Assembly (NCBI GenBank): GCA_029262065.1
Contig: JAJDAC010000019.1
Coordinates: forward strand, 1 to 64,000
From: Candidatus Krumholzibacteriota bacterium
GTDB lineage: Bacteria; Krumholzibacteriota; Krumholzibacteriia; JAJRXK01
DNA length: 64,000 bases
Direction: 5' to 3'
The notes under the pieces are model-generated. The model saw nothing but the letters and a program-made list of their open reading frames with translations. It had not been told where the DNA came from and ran no database searches. Numbering within the stretch: the stretch's first letter is position 1; the number at the start of each line of letters is the position of its first letter. Position numbers and translations under genes: made by a program. Shown one piece after another: positions 33,313-41,800 of the stretch.

Positions 33313-33735
33313 TCAGAAAGTGAGTACGTGCTCGGCGTCGTCCATGAGGGTCAAGATGGTGGGCCAGCCGATGACCTCATCGACGGCCGATTGCACTTGT
33401 GCGGGTGTGAACCCCTCGAGAGCCACCGATGCACTACACGCATAGGTGCGAACCGGTTCCATGCCGCGCAACGCGGCCCACAGGTCAGCCGGCGTGCTGG
33501 CGTTGCGTGCGCCTACCCGCTCATCCATCCGTTCCTGCGCGGCCTGATCCGATGGCACCAGTATCACCTGGTCCAGGTCCTCGTTCATCAGGCGCTCCAG
33601 CGCCTCGAAGAACAATACTACATTTGCCGGCCGACCCATGGATCCAGCCGCCGCGGCCGCGCTGAAGGCCGAATACAGGCGATCAAAGCCACCGTGGTGG
33701 CACAGCACCAGCAAGCCCCCAGCCGGTTCGCCCAT
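33313..33735 (-). CDS. DsrE-family protein
   Basis: 140 residues from ATG 33735, which shares its last T-A with the ETF-QO stop (TAATG). The first strand and loop (L-L-V-L-C-H-H-G-G-F-D-R-L-Y-S-A-F), V-V-L-F-F, and a C-terminal cysteine (T-Y-A-C-S-A-S-V-A-L-E-G-F) follow the DsrE/peroxiredoxin-like small alpha/beta fold used in sulfur-relay and many uncharacterised proteins. Coupling with ETF-QO is structural; a functional link is not established. Confidence 0.7.
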   Translation of the reverse strand: MGEPAGGLLVLCHHGGFDRLYSAFSAAAAAGSMGRPANVVLFFEALERLMNEDLDQVILVPSDQAAQERMDERVGARNASTPADLWAALRGMEPVRTYACSASVALEGFTPAQVQSAVDEVIGWPTILTLMDDAEHVLTF

Positions 33736-35432
33736 TACATCCCCGCGTACTTGGGACCGCCGCCACCCTCGGGGGTAACCCAGTCGATGATCTGGTACGG
33801 ATCCATGATGTCGCAGGTCTTGCAGTGGACGCAGTTGGAAAAGTTGATCTGGAACTTCTGCTGGCCGGCATCGCCGGGCAGCCACTCGTACACGTTGGCC
33901 GGGCAGAAGTGCTGGCACGGGTTACCGAATTCCTTGGTGCACCGCGTGTGGCAGATGTCCAGGTCACGCACCACCAGGTGACTGGGCTGGTCCTCTTCAT
34001 GACCCGTATCGGCGTGGAACACCGAGGTGAGCTTGTCCATGGTGAGCTTGCCGTCGAATTCGAACTCCGGGCGGGCCTTACCTGCGTTGCTACGGTCGGG
34101 CGAATATTCGGCGCCGTAGTAGTCGGGTACCGACTTCATGTGCTCATGGCCCGCCGGCGCCGGCCAGGGATCCTTCAGACCGCGTCCGCCGGTCAGGAAC
34201 TGCGCTCCGGCGTGGAACATGGCCGACCACAGCCCGCCCTGGAAACTCTGGTGGAAGTTTCGCGCGCCCCACAGCTCCTGCTTGGCCCAGCTGTTCTCGA
34301 AACGATCGGCGTAACCCTTGAGCGTGGCGGCCGATGCATCGCCGCTGACCAACGCTTCGAGCGCGGTCTCGGCGGCCATCATGCCACTCTTCATGCCCAG
34401 GTGGATGCCTTTCAGACGCATACCGTTCAGAAAGGCGGCCGAGTCACCCACGACCATCACGCCGTCGGCGTACAGCTTGGGCATCGAGTAGTAGCCGCCC
34501 TCGGGAATCGTGGCCGCGCCGTACTTGAGCAGCTTGCCACCCTCGAGCATTTCGGCCAGAAGCGGATGCACCTTGAGTCGCTGCAGGCGCTGGTGCGGAT
34601 CGAGGAAGGGATCCTTGTAGTCCAGGCCAATGACCAGGCCCACGATGACTTTGCGATCGGTCAGATGATAGATGAAGCTGCCGCCGAATTCCTCGGACTT
34701 CAGTGGGTAGCCCATGGTGTGCAACACCGTGCCCGCCTTGAGCCTTCCCTCGGGCACTTCCCAGATTTCCTTCACGCCGACGCCGTACACCTGCGGGTGC
34801 GTGGGTGAGTGCATGTTCAACCGCGCGAACATCTCCTTACAAAGACTTCCACGCGCACCCTCACCCAGAATCGTGACCTTGGCCTTTATGTCGATGCCGG
34901 GCTCATAGTTGGGCTTCTTCTGGCCATCTTTGCCAATCCCCTTGTCCCCGGTTCGCACGCCCACCACCGTATCGCCTTCGTACAACATTTCGGCGCCGGG
35001 GAATCCGGGGAAGATCTGGATGCCCATTTCCATGACCTTGGGCGCGAGCCACTTGGTGACGTCGCTCAAACTCAGGACAAACTTGCCTTCGTTGCTCAGG
35101 GGCGGTGGCGTGATGGGCAGCTTGAACTGACCCTTGTCGGTCAGGTAGATCACCTCGTCGCGACCGACCTTGGTCTGGAACGGCGCTTCGGTTTCGAACT
35201 CGGGAATGAGTTCGCGCATGGCCTTGGGGTCGAACACCGCACCGCTGAGGATGTGGTCGCCAATGTCGGCCGACTTCTCGATCACCACGATCATCGGCTC
35301 GATCGGCGTGTCGGTCTTGGCGTTGTGTTCGGCCACGAGCTGGCCCAGCTTGTAGGCGGCGGCCAGATTGGCGGGTCCCGCTCCCACGAACAGGACATCG
35401 ACCTCGAGCGATTCGCGCGCTTCATTCGACAT
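33735..35432 (-). CDS. electron-transfer flavoprotein:quinone oxidoreductase
   Basis: Membrane-associated FAD/4Fe-4S enzyme that moves electrons from ETF, reduced by acyl-CoA and other dehydrogenases, to quinone. 565 residues from ATG 35432 (GGGAG upstream). FAD-binding V-G-A-G-P-A-N-L-A-A-A, I-G-D-H-I-L-S-G-A and the C-terminal ferredoxin-type domain with C-H-T-R-C and N-C-V-H-C-K-T-C-D-I. It agrees with the beta-oxidation genes near 50-54 kb, although the ETF genes themselves are not here. Confidence 0.94.
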   Translation of the reverse strand: MSNEARESLEVDVLFVGAGPANLAAAYKLGQLVAEHNAKTDTPIEPMIVVIEKSADIGDHILSGAVFDPKAMRELIPEFETEAPFQTKVGRDEVIYLTDKGQFKLPITPPPLSNEGKFVLSLSDVTKWLAPKVMEMGIQIFPGFPGAEMLYEGDTVVGVRTGDKGIGKDGQKKPNYEPGIDIKAKVTILGEGARGSLCKEMFARLNMHSPTHPQVYGVGVKEIWEVPEGRLKAGTVLHTMGYPLKSEEFGGSFIYHLTDRKVIVGLVIGLDYKDPFLDPHQRLQRLKVHPLLAEMLEGGKLLKYGAATIPEGGYYSMPKLYADGVMVVGDSAAFLNGMRLKGIHLGMKSGMMAAETALEALVSGDASAATLKGYADRFENSWAKQELWGARNFHQSFQGGLWSAMFHAGAQFLTGGRGLKDPWPAPAGHEHMKSVPDYYGAEYSPDRSNAGKARPEFEFDGKLTMDKLTSVFHADTGHEEDQPSHLVVRDLDICHTRCTKEFGNPCQHFCPANVYEWLPGDAGQQKFQINFSNCVHCKTCDIMDPYQIIDWVTPEGGGGPKYAGM

Positions 35433-35525
35433 TCGCAGCAAACTCCCAGCGAAAAGGCAACTTGGGGCAGTCGGTAGTCTAAGGGCAGGGCGCGACGAGG
35501 GCAACTTCCGGAGGCGGGCGACCGG

Positions 35526-35636
35526 CTAGTCATCGAGCTCGCCGGAAACGCGATCATTCAGCTCGGGCGAGGCCTCGGGGTCAATGTACCCAGTCAAAGC
35601 GACGGCCCGTTCCAATTCTGGAACGGGCCTGATCAT
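35526..35636 (-). CDS. possible 36-residue small ORF
   Basis: From ATG 35636 the frame reads M-I-R-P-V-P-E-L-E-R-A-V-A-L-T-G-Y, then I-D-P-E-A-S-P-E-L-N-D-R and ends S-G-E-L-D-D. It looks protein-like and acidic, but it runs across a strong hairpin and has no ribosome-binding site, so it may be chance. Confidence 0.25.
   Translation of the reverse strand: MIRPVPELERAVALTGYIDPEASPELNDRVSGELDD
35604..35629 (-). terminator. 11-bp stem hairpin after the SdpC-like gene
   Basis: GGCCCGTTCCA (35604-35614) and TGGAACGGGCC (35619-35629) with a 4-base loop. On the minus strand it is followed by GTCGCTTTG, a weak T stretch. It lies 30 bases after the SdpC-like stop. Confidence 0.6.
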
Positions 35637-35658
35637 CTGGCACAATGCTGGTGGCCGA

Positions 35659-36396
35659 CTAGTTGGCCAGGCGCACCAGGTCATCCACCAATTGCTCACG
35701 CTGCAAGTCCGTCTCTGCCGACCCGTTCGCCACGACGGTCAGGTCGATGCTGTAATACACCACGACGAAACAGTTCACGTAGGTAACGACATGGCAGGTC
35801 GGGGGAACCGGGGGAAGTGGCACTATGTACGCAATGGCAATAGTCTTTCCCACGTCGCTCGGCTCTATTTCTTCGATCTCGGTCTTGGCCGCAACTTCCA
35901 TTTCCGACGCCATCGCCCGAATCAATTCCAGCACAACATCGTGATCGAGAGCAGCAATCCCACCGGCGTTCTTCATTTGCCCAACGGCCTCGTCCTGCAC
36001 GGCCAATATATGTGCATCGGAAACGGGCGCGGACACCATGAGCAGGAGACTGGCTTCGTCGAGCAAGCGAAGCAGATGCACGCGGTCGCCCGACTCGGCT
36101 GCCTTTTCGAATCGGTCGAAGAAGCCGCTGTCGATCTCCTCCATGCGAACGATCACGTCTTCGTACCCGTGGATCAGCTTCTCCAGCTCCGTTTCGTCGA
36201 GCGAATCACCAATGCGCGCGAAGGAATCCTGGGCAAGTGAACTATTCGCGGCGGGGCCATATCCCAACAGAGCGCCGCGAAAGTAGTCCTGTCCGTTGAA
36301 ATCGGTGGAGGGTCCGGACGCAGTCTGATCGCCGCCGCACCCAGCCACGAAGAGAAGAATGGGAATAAGCAGGGAAAATACGGTTCTGGTAGACAT
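35659..36396 (-). CDS. SdpC-like lipoprotein (possible bacteriocin precursor)
   Basis: 245 residues from ATG 36396; the longer frame upstream lacks coding character. Lipoprotein leader with V-A-G-C at 17-20. The segment F-N-G-Q-D-Y-F-R-G-A-L-L-G-Y-G (33-47) resembles the start of SdpC-family proteins, precursors of sporulation-delaying-type antimicrobial peptides. Further support is a helical middle (60-175) and a hydrophobic C-terminal part with two cysteines eight residues apart (C201, C209), as the SDP toxin has a disulfide-bridged hydrophobic core. The similarity is from memory of the family; no SdpA/B or immunity gene is adjacent. A non-toxic lipoprotein remains possible. Confidence 0.6.
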   Translation of the reverse strand: MSTRTVFSLLIPILLFVAGCGGDQTASGPSTDFNGQDYFRGALLGYGPAANSSLAQDSFARIGDSLDETELEKLIHGYEDVIVRMEEIDSGFFDRFEKAAESGDRVHLLRLLDEASLLLMVSAPVSDAHILAVQDEAVGQMKNAGGIAALDHDVVLELIRAMASEMEVAAKTEIEEIEPSDVGKTIAIAYIVPLPPVPPTCHVVTYVNCFVVVYYSIDLTVVANGSAETDLQREQLVDDLVRLAN

Positions 36397-36711
36397 CAGT
36401 TCAGTTCCTTTATGAGTAGGATGACGAGACACAGTGGGCTGCCTACCCCTATGGACGGGCGAAGGGGAGGGGCAGACCGACGCTCTCGACGTGGTGGAGA
36501 GCGGAAGTGAAGAAAGGTGCAGGCCAAGTGCAAATCCGTGCATCAATTTGACGAGCGTTACCCTTTGCACAGTAGTTCTTGGCAGTGTATGGACCGGCGG
36601 CAACGACAAGGTTTTGCGCCACCACCAACGCCTTGACCCCTTTGCGGCTGGCCCCTAGGCTCACGACCCTGGCGCGAAGTGCACGAGAATCTGCCGCAAT
36701 TTCAAGGAACA
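36397..36711. other. 315-bp divergent intergenic region
   Basis: Lies between the SdpC-like gene (minus) and a glycosyltransferase (plus). It carries a good ribosome-binding site for the former (AAGGAA) and a candidate promoter for the latter. No gene or RNA structure was recognised. Confidence 0.6.
36565..36593 (+). promoter_or_regulatory. candidate sigma-70 promoter for the polysaccharide genes
   Basis: TTGCAC at 36565-36570 and TATGGA at 36588-36593 with a 17-base spacer, about 120 bases before the glycosyltransferase start. Confidence 0.45.
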
Positions 36712-37842
36712 ATGGATCCCATATCCCGCCCCCCGCACATCGTGCTGGCCAACTCGGTGCGCCTTCTGGCGGGCGCCGAACGGTTCGTGTTGGATATTGC
36801 CGCCGGCCTGCGCAATCGCGGCTGGCGGGTGACCATTGCCGCCTACCCCGACGCTCCACTCATCCAGGCCGCACGCGCGGCGGGGCACGAGGTGTTCGAG
36901 CAACGCGTACGCACCGACTCAGCCCCCTGGCTGGTGGTGCCGTTCATGCGCTGGCTGGGTCGCAACCAGGTAGACCTGGTGTTCACCAACTACGACAAGG
37001 ACCTGCGCACCATGGGCTTGGCTGCGCACCTACGGGGTCTACCGGTGGTGCATTCGCGGGAGTGCGACGTACCCCTGAAAAACAAGGCCAGCTACCGCTA
37101 CTTCTACGCCAGCGTGGCCGATCACGTACTGGTGAACAGCGAGGCCACGCGCAAGACCACGCTGGACTCGGTGTCGTGGTTGAGCCCAGACCGGGTCTCC
37201 ATTCTGTACAAGGGAATCGATCTGGAACCGTTCGCCACGGCCACGCCACCCCGTCCGAGCGACGGACCCACGATCTTCGGTTTCGCCGGACAGCTGGTGC
37301 CACGCAAGAAAGTAGACCTGGTGCTGCGCGCGCTGGCCGCCCTGCCCAACCCGGCCTGGCGGTTTCGCGTGGCCGGCGAAGGTCCGGAGCTGGCCGGCTT
37401 GAAGACGTTGGCCGACGAGCTGAACATTTCCGAGCGGGTGGATTTCCTGGGCTACGTCACCGACATTCCCCACTTCATGCACAGCATCGATGCCCTGGTG
37501 TTGCCATCGCTGATCGAAGGCTTCGGCTACGTCCTGGTGGAAGCCGCAGCGGCGCGCGTGCCCAGTGTGGGGTTCGTGGCCAGCAGCGTACCCGAGATCG
37601 TGGTGGACGGCACGGGCCTGCTCATAGAGCCGCAACCCCAGTCGCAACAGGTGGAGCGCTGGAGCGCCGCCCTTTTGCAACTCATGACCGACCCCGTCGC
37701 GCGCCGGGCCATGGGTCAGGCCGCCTATGAGCGCACGCTGGCGCGGTTCAGCGAAGCGATCATGTTGGACACATTGGAAAACAAGCTGAAGCAGTACCTG
37801 GATGCTTCGCTCACCTCTTTGTCTTCGGAGACACACGCATGA
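36712..37842 (+). CDS. glycosyltransferase family 4
   Basis: 376 residues from ATG 36712 with AAGGAAC upstream. GT-B fold: N-terminal V-L-A-N-S-V-R-L-L-A-G-A-E-R-F acceptor loop, interdomain Y-K-G-I-D, C-terminal F-A-G-Q-L-V-P-R-K-K-V-D-L and the E-x7-E motif (P-S-L-I-E-G-F-G-Y-V-L-V-E-A). It probably adds a hexose to a lipid-linked glycan. Start of a plus-strand pair whose second gene overlaps it by 4 bases. Confidence 0.9.
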   Translation: MDPISRPPHIVLANSVRLLAGAERFVLDIAAGLRNRGWRVTIAAYPDAPLIQAARAAGHEVFEQRVRTDSAPWLVVPFMRWLGRNQVDLVFTNYDKDLRTMGLAAHLRGLPVVHSRECDVPLKNKASYRYFYASVADHVLVNSEATRKTTLDSVSWLSPDRVSILYKGIDLEPFATATPPRPSDGPTIFGFAGQLVPRKKVDLVLRALAALPNPAWRFRVAGEGPELAGLKTLADELNISERVDFLGYVTDIPHFMHSIDALVLPSLIEGFGYVLVEAAAARVPSVGFVASSVPEIVVDGTGLLIEPQPQSQQVERWSAALLQLMTDPVARRAMGQAAYERTLARFSEAIMLDTLENKLKQYLDASLTSLSSETHA

Positions 37843-38648
37843 AAGTAGCGGTGGTACAGACCAACCCTGAGTTCGGCGAGGTCGCGGCCAACCTCGACGC
37901 GGTCGAACGCCAGCTGAAACAAAGCGAAGGCGACGTGGATGTGTTCGTCCTGCCCGAGCTGTTTCAGACCGGCTACCTGTTTCTGTCGAAGCAGGAGCTG
38001 CGCGCGGTGGCCGAGCCCGTGGATGCCAGCCCCACCCTCGATCGCCTGCATGATCTGGCCAAGCAGCACAACGCCGCCATTGCCGCCGGCTTCGCCGAGG
38101 CCAGCGCCGACGGCGTCTACAACAGCTCGGTCCTCATGGGGCCACGCGGCGTTCTCTCCATCTACCGCAAGATCCACCTGTTCCACGAAGAGAAACTGTA
38201 CTTCCAGCCCGGCGACCGTCCGTTCGAAGTGGTGGAATTTCGCGGCGCCAGGATGGGCCTGATGATCTGCTTCGATTGGCGCTTCCCCGAAAGCACGCGC
38301 TCACTAGCCTTGCTGGGTGCCGACATCATTCTCCACCCCAGCAACCTGGTACTCCCCTGGTGTCCCGCCGCCATGATCACGCGGGCGCAGGAGAACAACC
38401 TGTACACCGCCACCGCCAACCGCTGGGGCGTGGAAGATCGCGGCGGCAAGAAGCACCGCTACATTGGCCAGAGTCAGATCGTGGGGCCGCGTGGCGACCT
38501 GCTGGTGCGTGCGGGTGAGGAAGAAGACGCGATCCTATCGGCCGAGATCGACCTGGAGTTCGCGCGCAACAAGCAGGTGGGCCCGCACAACAACCTGTGG
38601 GAAGACCGACGCGAAGAGTTCTACGTGCGGGCCAGCGATTCGCCCTGA
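37839..38648 (+). CDS. carbon-nitrogen hydrolase (nitrilase superfamily)
   Basis: 269 residues. The catalytic triad E40 (L-P-E-L-F), K111 (Y-R-K-I-H) and C144 (M-I-C-F-D-W-R-F-P-E) is complete. Such enzymes cleave amides or nitriles; examples are omega-amidase and N-carbamoylputrescine amidase. The start overlaps the glycosyltransferase stop (ATGA), so the two are translated together. The stop overlaps the convergent deacetylase gene by 28 bases. Specificity is not visible. Confidence 0.9.
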   Translation: MKVAVVQTNPEFGEVAANLDAVERQLKQSEGDVDVFVLPELFQTGYLFLSKQELRAVAEPVDASPTLDRLHDLAKQHNAAIAAGFAEASADGVYNSSVLMGPRGVLSIYRKIHLFHEEKLYFQPGDRPFEVVEFRGARMGLMICFDWRFPESTRSLALLGADIILHPSNLVLPWCPAAMITRAQENNLYTATANRWGVEDRGGKKHRYIGQSQIVGPRGDLLVRAGEEEDAILSAEIDLEFARNKQVGPHNNLWEDRREEFYVRASDSP

Positions 38649-39520
38649 AGTTTTCTGGGCCGCGCATGCGGACGCACCTGTTCAGCCCACTCGCCCAAGG
38701 TGATCATGCGCTGATCCGATAGCGCGCTCTCGAGCTTGCGGTACAGATCCTTCTTGCCGCCCTGACTGCGCAGGTTGTTGAGCCAACCCAGGTCCACATC
38801 GGGCCGGAAGCTGTCCAGCTCCCACGGATGGAAGTAGTACACCACCGGCTCATGCTGGCGGTTCTGCACCCGACGCGCCGAGGCCCGCACCACGCTGAGC
38901 GGCAACAGCCGGAAGTAGCCGCCGCCGCTGAACGGCAGATTGACCGGGCCCACCCGCAGCGTGGTCATGGGCATGACCAGCAGCGAATCTAGCGAGTCCC
39001 CCAACAGGAACGGTTCGCGTGGCCCCGACGGGTTGCCGTAGCGGGGGTGGGCCACGGGAAACAAGCTACTGTCGACCGTGAAGCCTTCTTCCTGCAGCAC
39101 GTCTAGAGCCCAATAACTGCGTGGCACGATGGTGAAGCTGGGCGCGCGGTACAGGGTGGGGGCCACGCCGATGGCGTTGCCAATGGCGTCGCGACCGCGG
39201 CGCGTGTCGTCGCGAAAGGTCTCGCGGTCGAGCGTGTAGATGACCGGATGATCGTAGCTGTGGCAGCCAATTTCATGACCGGCGTCGGCGATGCGCCGAA
39301 TGATGGCCGGTTCGCGATCGGCCAACCAACCCAACACGAAGAACGTGGCCCGCATGTTCAGGTCGTCGCACAGGGTCAGAAGTCGATCCACGCCGCCACC
39401 GGCGCGACGGTCCAGACTGTTCCACGAGTCCGACGACATCTGATCGGCATAATTGTGGGCGTGGTACCACTCTTCCACGTCGATGGTGAGAATGCCGGTG
39501 GGTTCGTTGGTCGAGGACAT
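38621..39520 (-). CDS. polysaccharide deacetylase, XrtA-system type
   Basis: 299 residues with an NodB fold: T-I-D-V-E-E-W-Y at 13-20, the metal histidines in H-E-I-G-C-H-S-Y-D-H, R-A-P-S-F and Y-F-H-P-W-E-L-D near the C-terminus. This is the E-E-W-Y subgroup, with a C-terminal extension, found in exosortase-A/PEP-CTERM polysaccharide loci. It would trim N-acetyl groups from the glycan. First of the minus-strand group ending the locus. Confidence 0.88.
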   Translation of the reverse strand: MSSTNEPTGILTIDVEEWYHAHNYADQMSSDSWNSLDRRAGGGVDRLLTLCDDLNMRATFFVLGWLADREPAIIRRIADAGHEIGCHSYDHPVIYTLDRETFRDDTRRGRDAIGNAIGVAPTLYRAPSFTIVPRSYWALDVLQEEGFTVDSSLFPVAHPRYGNPSGPREPFLLGDSLDSLLVMPMTTLRVGPVNLPFSGGGYFRLLPLSVVRASARRVQNRQHEPVVYYFHPWELDSFRPDVDLGWLNNLRSQGGKKDLYRKLESALSDQRMITLGEWAEQVRPHARPRKLQGESLART

Positions 39521-39546
39521 GGTTGGGATTCCGATGATGCGTGGAA

Positions 39547-40761
39547 CTAGGTGGGCACGGCGGTGGAGCCGCGCGACTCCTCGAGGATATCACTCAATGC
39601 GCGGGCCGCGGCGTCCCAACTGTGGTGTTCGTTGACCATGGACACCGCGCGCTGCGATTGCTGCTCGGCGAAGGCGGGATCATCCACAAGTCGAAGGATG
39701 GCCTGGGCGAACTCCTGCGGCTCGTCGGCCACCTGCAGATGGTCGCCACCCGCGTTGGCAATGCCGCGCACGGCCATCGAAGTAGCCACCACGGGCAACG
39801 ATGCCGCCATGGCTTCCAGAACCTTGTTCTGCGTTCCCTGGGCAATGCGCAATGGGACCACCGCCACGCTGGCGTCCCACAGGTACGGCCGCACGTCCTT
39901 CACCCAGCCAGTCACGCGTACACCCTTGACGTTGGCCAACGCCCGCACCTTGGGAGTAGGCCGTGAACCGACGATGTCGAACACCACGTCGGGGCGTGTC
40001 TGGCGCACGAGCGGCAGGATCTTTTCCACGAAGAAGGTGACCGCGTCGATGTTGGCGCCGTAGTCCATTTGCCCGGTGAACACCAGCCGCGGGGGCACAC
40101 CCCTACGCGCCAGCTGGGGCATGGCGAAAAACTCTCCGTCCACTCCGTTGGCCATGGCGTAGGTGGGAAGCTCGGGACCAATGGTGGCGAACGTGCGTAC
40201 CTCGGCTTCGCTGACGAACAGGCATTTGTGAGCGTGTTGCAGGATGTGGCGCTCGTACTTGGCCAACTCCCTTTGCTCACGACTGTAGATCCAGCGCTTG
40301 GGCGTGCGCTCGTGGCGCGCGTACTGCCCCCACTTCTCGCTGTCCACGTCGATGAAATCCATGACCCCCGGCAACCCGGTACGGGCATGTAGATCCAACC
40401 AGTACGGCGCCATGGATGAGCTGAACACGTAGGCCGCGTCGAACTTCACCTCGGTTTGCCAGCGGTCGATGGTTCGGGTCACGTCGGGGTGATGGAAGTA
40501 GCCAAGGGTTACCGGTTCGCGTTTCACCAGACTGGCCAACGCGCCCACCGCCCGTCGCCACGGACTCAGCGCGAACACCGCGTGACGATGGCAAAACGAC
40601 TCGAGCGCGTCTTGCACTTCTTGCGACTCTTCCGCGTCATCAATGGCGCAAAGCCACAGTCGGTGCTCCTGCCCCAGACGACTCAGCAGGTTGAAGCTGC
40701 GGATCCGATCGCCCCGGTCGGGGGGAAACGGCACTCGGTGGGTCAACGCTAGTACATCCAC
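39547..40761 (-). CDS. glycosyltransferase of the PEP-CTERM/EpsH-associated type
   Basis: 404 residues. The N-terminus L-T-H-R-V-P-F-P-P-D-R-G-D-R-I-R-S and F-I-D-V-D-S-E-K-W are the marks of the PEP-CTERM-associated 'stp1' sugar transferases as I recall them. GT-B C-terminal half: F-T-G-Q-M-D-Y, V-P-L-R-I-A-Q-G-T-Q-N-K-V-L-E-A-M-A. Adds a sugar during repeat-unit synthesis in the cytoplasm. It sits 26 bases from the deacetylase. Confidence 0.85.
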   Translation of the reverse strand: MDVLALTHRVPFPPDRGDRIRSFNLLSRLGQEHRLWLCAIDDAEESQEVQDALESFCHRHAVFALSPWRRAVGALASLVKREPVTLGYFHHPDVTRTIDRWQTEVKFDAAYVFSSSMAPYWLDLHARTGLPGVMDFIDVDSEKWGQYARHERTPKRWIYSREQRELAKYERHILQHAHKCLFVSEAEVRTFATIGPELPTYAMANGVDGEFFAMPQLARRGVPPRLVFTGQMDYGANIDAVTFFVEKILPLVRQTRPDVVFDIVGSRPTPKVRALANVKGVRVTGWVKDVRPYLWDASVAVVPLRIAQGTQNKVLEAMAASLPVVATSMAVRGIANAGGDHLQVADEPQEFAQAILRLVDDPAFAEQQSQRAVSMVNEHHSWDAAARALSDILEESRGSTAVPT

Positions 40762-40771
40762 ACGAACTTCC

Positions 40772-41800
40772 TCACGGCAGATGCCGAACCAGACGGGTAC
40801 CCAGAAACGTGGCCACGGGAACGGGCAAGCGCTGCCACATTCTCATGGCCAGTTGGTAGCGCGGATTGTCCACCCGCGCGGAGTCATCAATGGGCTCATT
40901 GGAAGCGGTACCCTGATGCCAGTGTAGCGGGCACTCCTGACTTCCCCACTGCTTCTTGAATCGGTACGTGCCAGCATCCTTGGTGGACCGTCCAAAATCG
41001 AACTGCTGGTATCCACTTTCGATGCTCGACGCCAACATCTTCCAGTACAAGAACATGTTGGGTGAAATGTTGCGGTGTTCCTGCAGGCTGGCCGCGAAGG
41101 GAATCTGCTGGCGTCCCTGCCAGCCGCTGGTGAACCCCACCGCCACTACCTTGCCCGCGAGGGTCGCGGTGTGGATACGGGTGCTGTCGGCGAAGGCGCG
41201 CCCCCAGGCTTCGAACAAGCCGCGCGGGTAACACGGCGTCCCCAGGTCGCGCAGGTTGCGACGGTACACCGAATAGAACGCATCGAGACGCTCCATCCCG
41301 CCTTGGTGGTACACCAGCTCGGCCTTCTCACCCTTGCGAGCCAGGTTGCGCACCTTGGCCTTCAAGGTCGACCACAGCTCGTCCTCCGCCGCGGGCAGGT
41401 CGAGGCGCATGGTCACCTTGTGATCGGCGGCCGGCCAGGAGGATCCGCCCTGATGGTCGTGGCGCAGCTGCACGTACTCAAGCCCGTGGCGCTGACGCAG
41501 GTCCATCAGCCCACTTTGCAGTTGCTCGGTGGCTGTGTCGCTGACACTGAAGGCGCCGGAGTGGTCGCTTACCGGCAGACTAACGCCGAAGCGGCCGAAC
41601 AGACGGCTGCGCAGCAACGCCACGCTTGTCCCCGCCTCCAACTCCGAACCCCGGAACACGCCTATTCGCACTATGTTCTGACCCAGACCTTCGCGTAGAA
41701 CCTCACCGAACGCGTGCGTGCGGTACATGGCACCGGGGCCGCCGGCGGCGGCGTCCCATTGTTCGGCAGAACCCTCGAATTGTGCGACTCGCAACGTCAC
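40772..41800 (-). CDS. FemAB-like GNAT protein of XrtA polysaccharide loci
   Basis: 342 residues. Two GNAT-like lobes as in FemAB peptidyltransferases: Y-R-T-H-A-F-G-E-V-L at the start and, later, Y-Q-Q-F-D-F-G-R-S-T-K-D-A-G-T-Y-R-F-K-K-Q-W-G. The R-S-T-x-D-x-G-T-x-x-F-K-x-x-W-G pattern is typical of the FemAB proteins found next to exosortase loci. Likely role is aminoacylation of a glycan or lipid-linked sugar. It overlaps the next gene by 4 bases (41797-41800). Confidence 0.82.
   Translation of the reverse strand: MTLRVAQFEGSAEQWDAAAGGPGAMYRTHAFGEVLREGLGQNIVRIGVFRGSELEAGTSVALLRSRLFGRFGVSLPVSDHSGAFSVSDTATEQLQSGLMDLRQRHGLEYVQLRHDHQGGSSWPAADHKVTMRLDLPAAEDELWSTLKAKVRNLARKGEKAELVYHQGGMERLDAFYSVYRRNLRDLGTPCYPRGLFEAWGRAFADSTRIHTATLAGKVVAVGFTSGWQGRQQIPFAASLQEHRNISPNMFLYWKMLASSIESGYQQFDFGRSTKDAGTYRFKKQWGSQECPLHWHQGTASNEPIDDSARVDNPRYQLAMRMWQRLPVPVATFLGTRLVRHLP

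Noticed and set aside
38621-38648. overlap of the nitrilase and deacetylase genes as a possible frameshift
   Set aside because: The genes are on opposite strands and both have normal ends; short convergent overlaps are ordinary.
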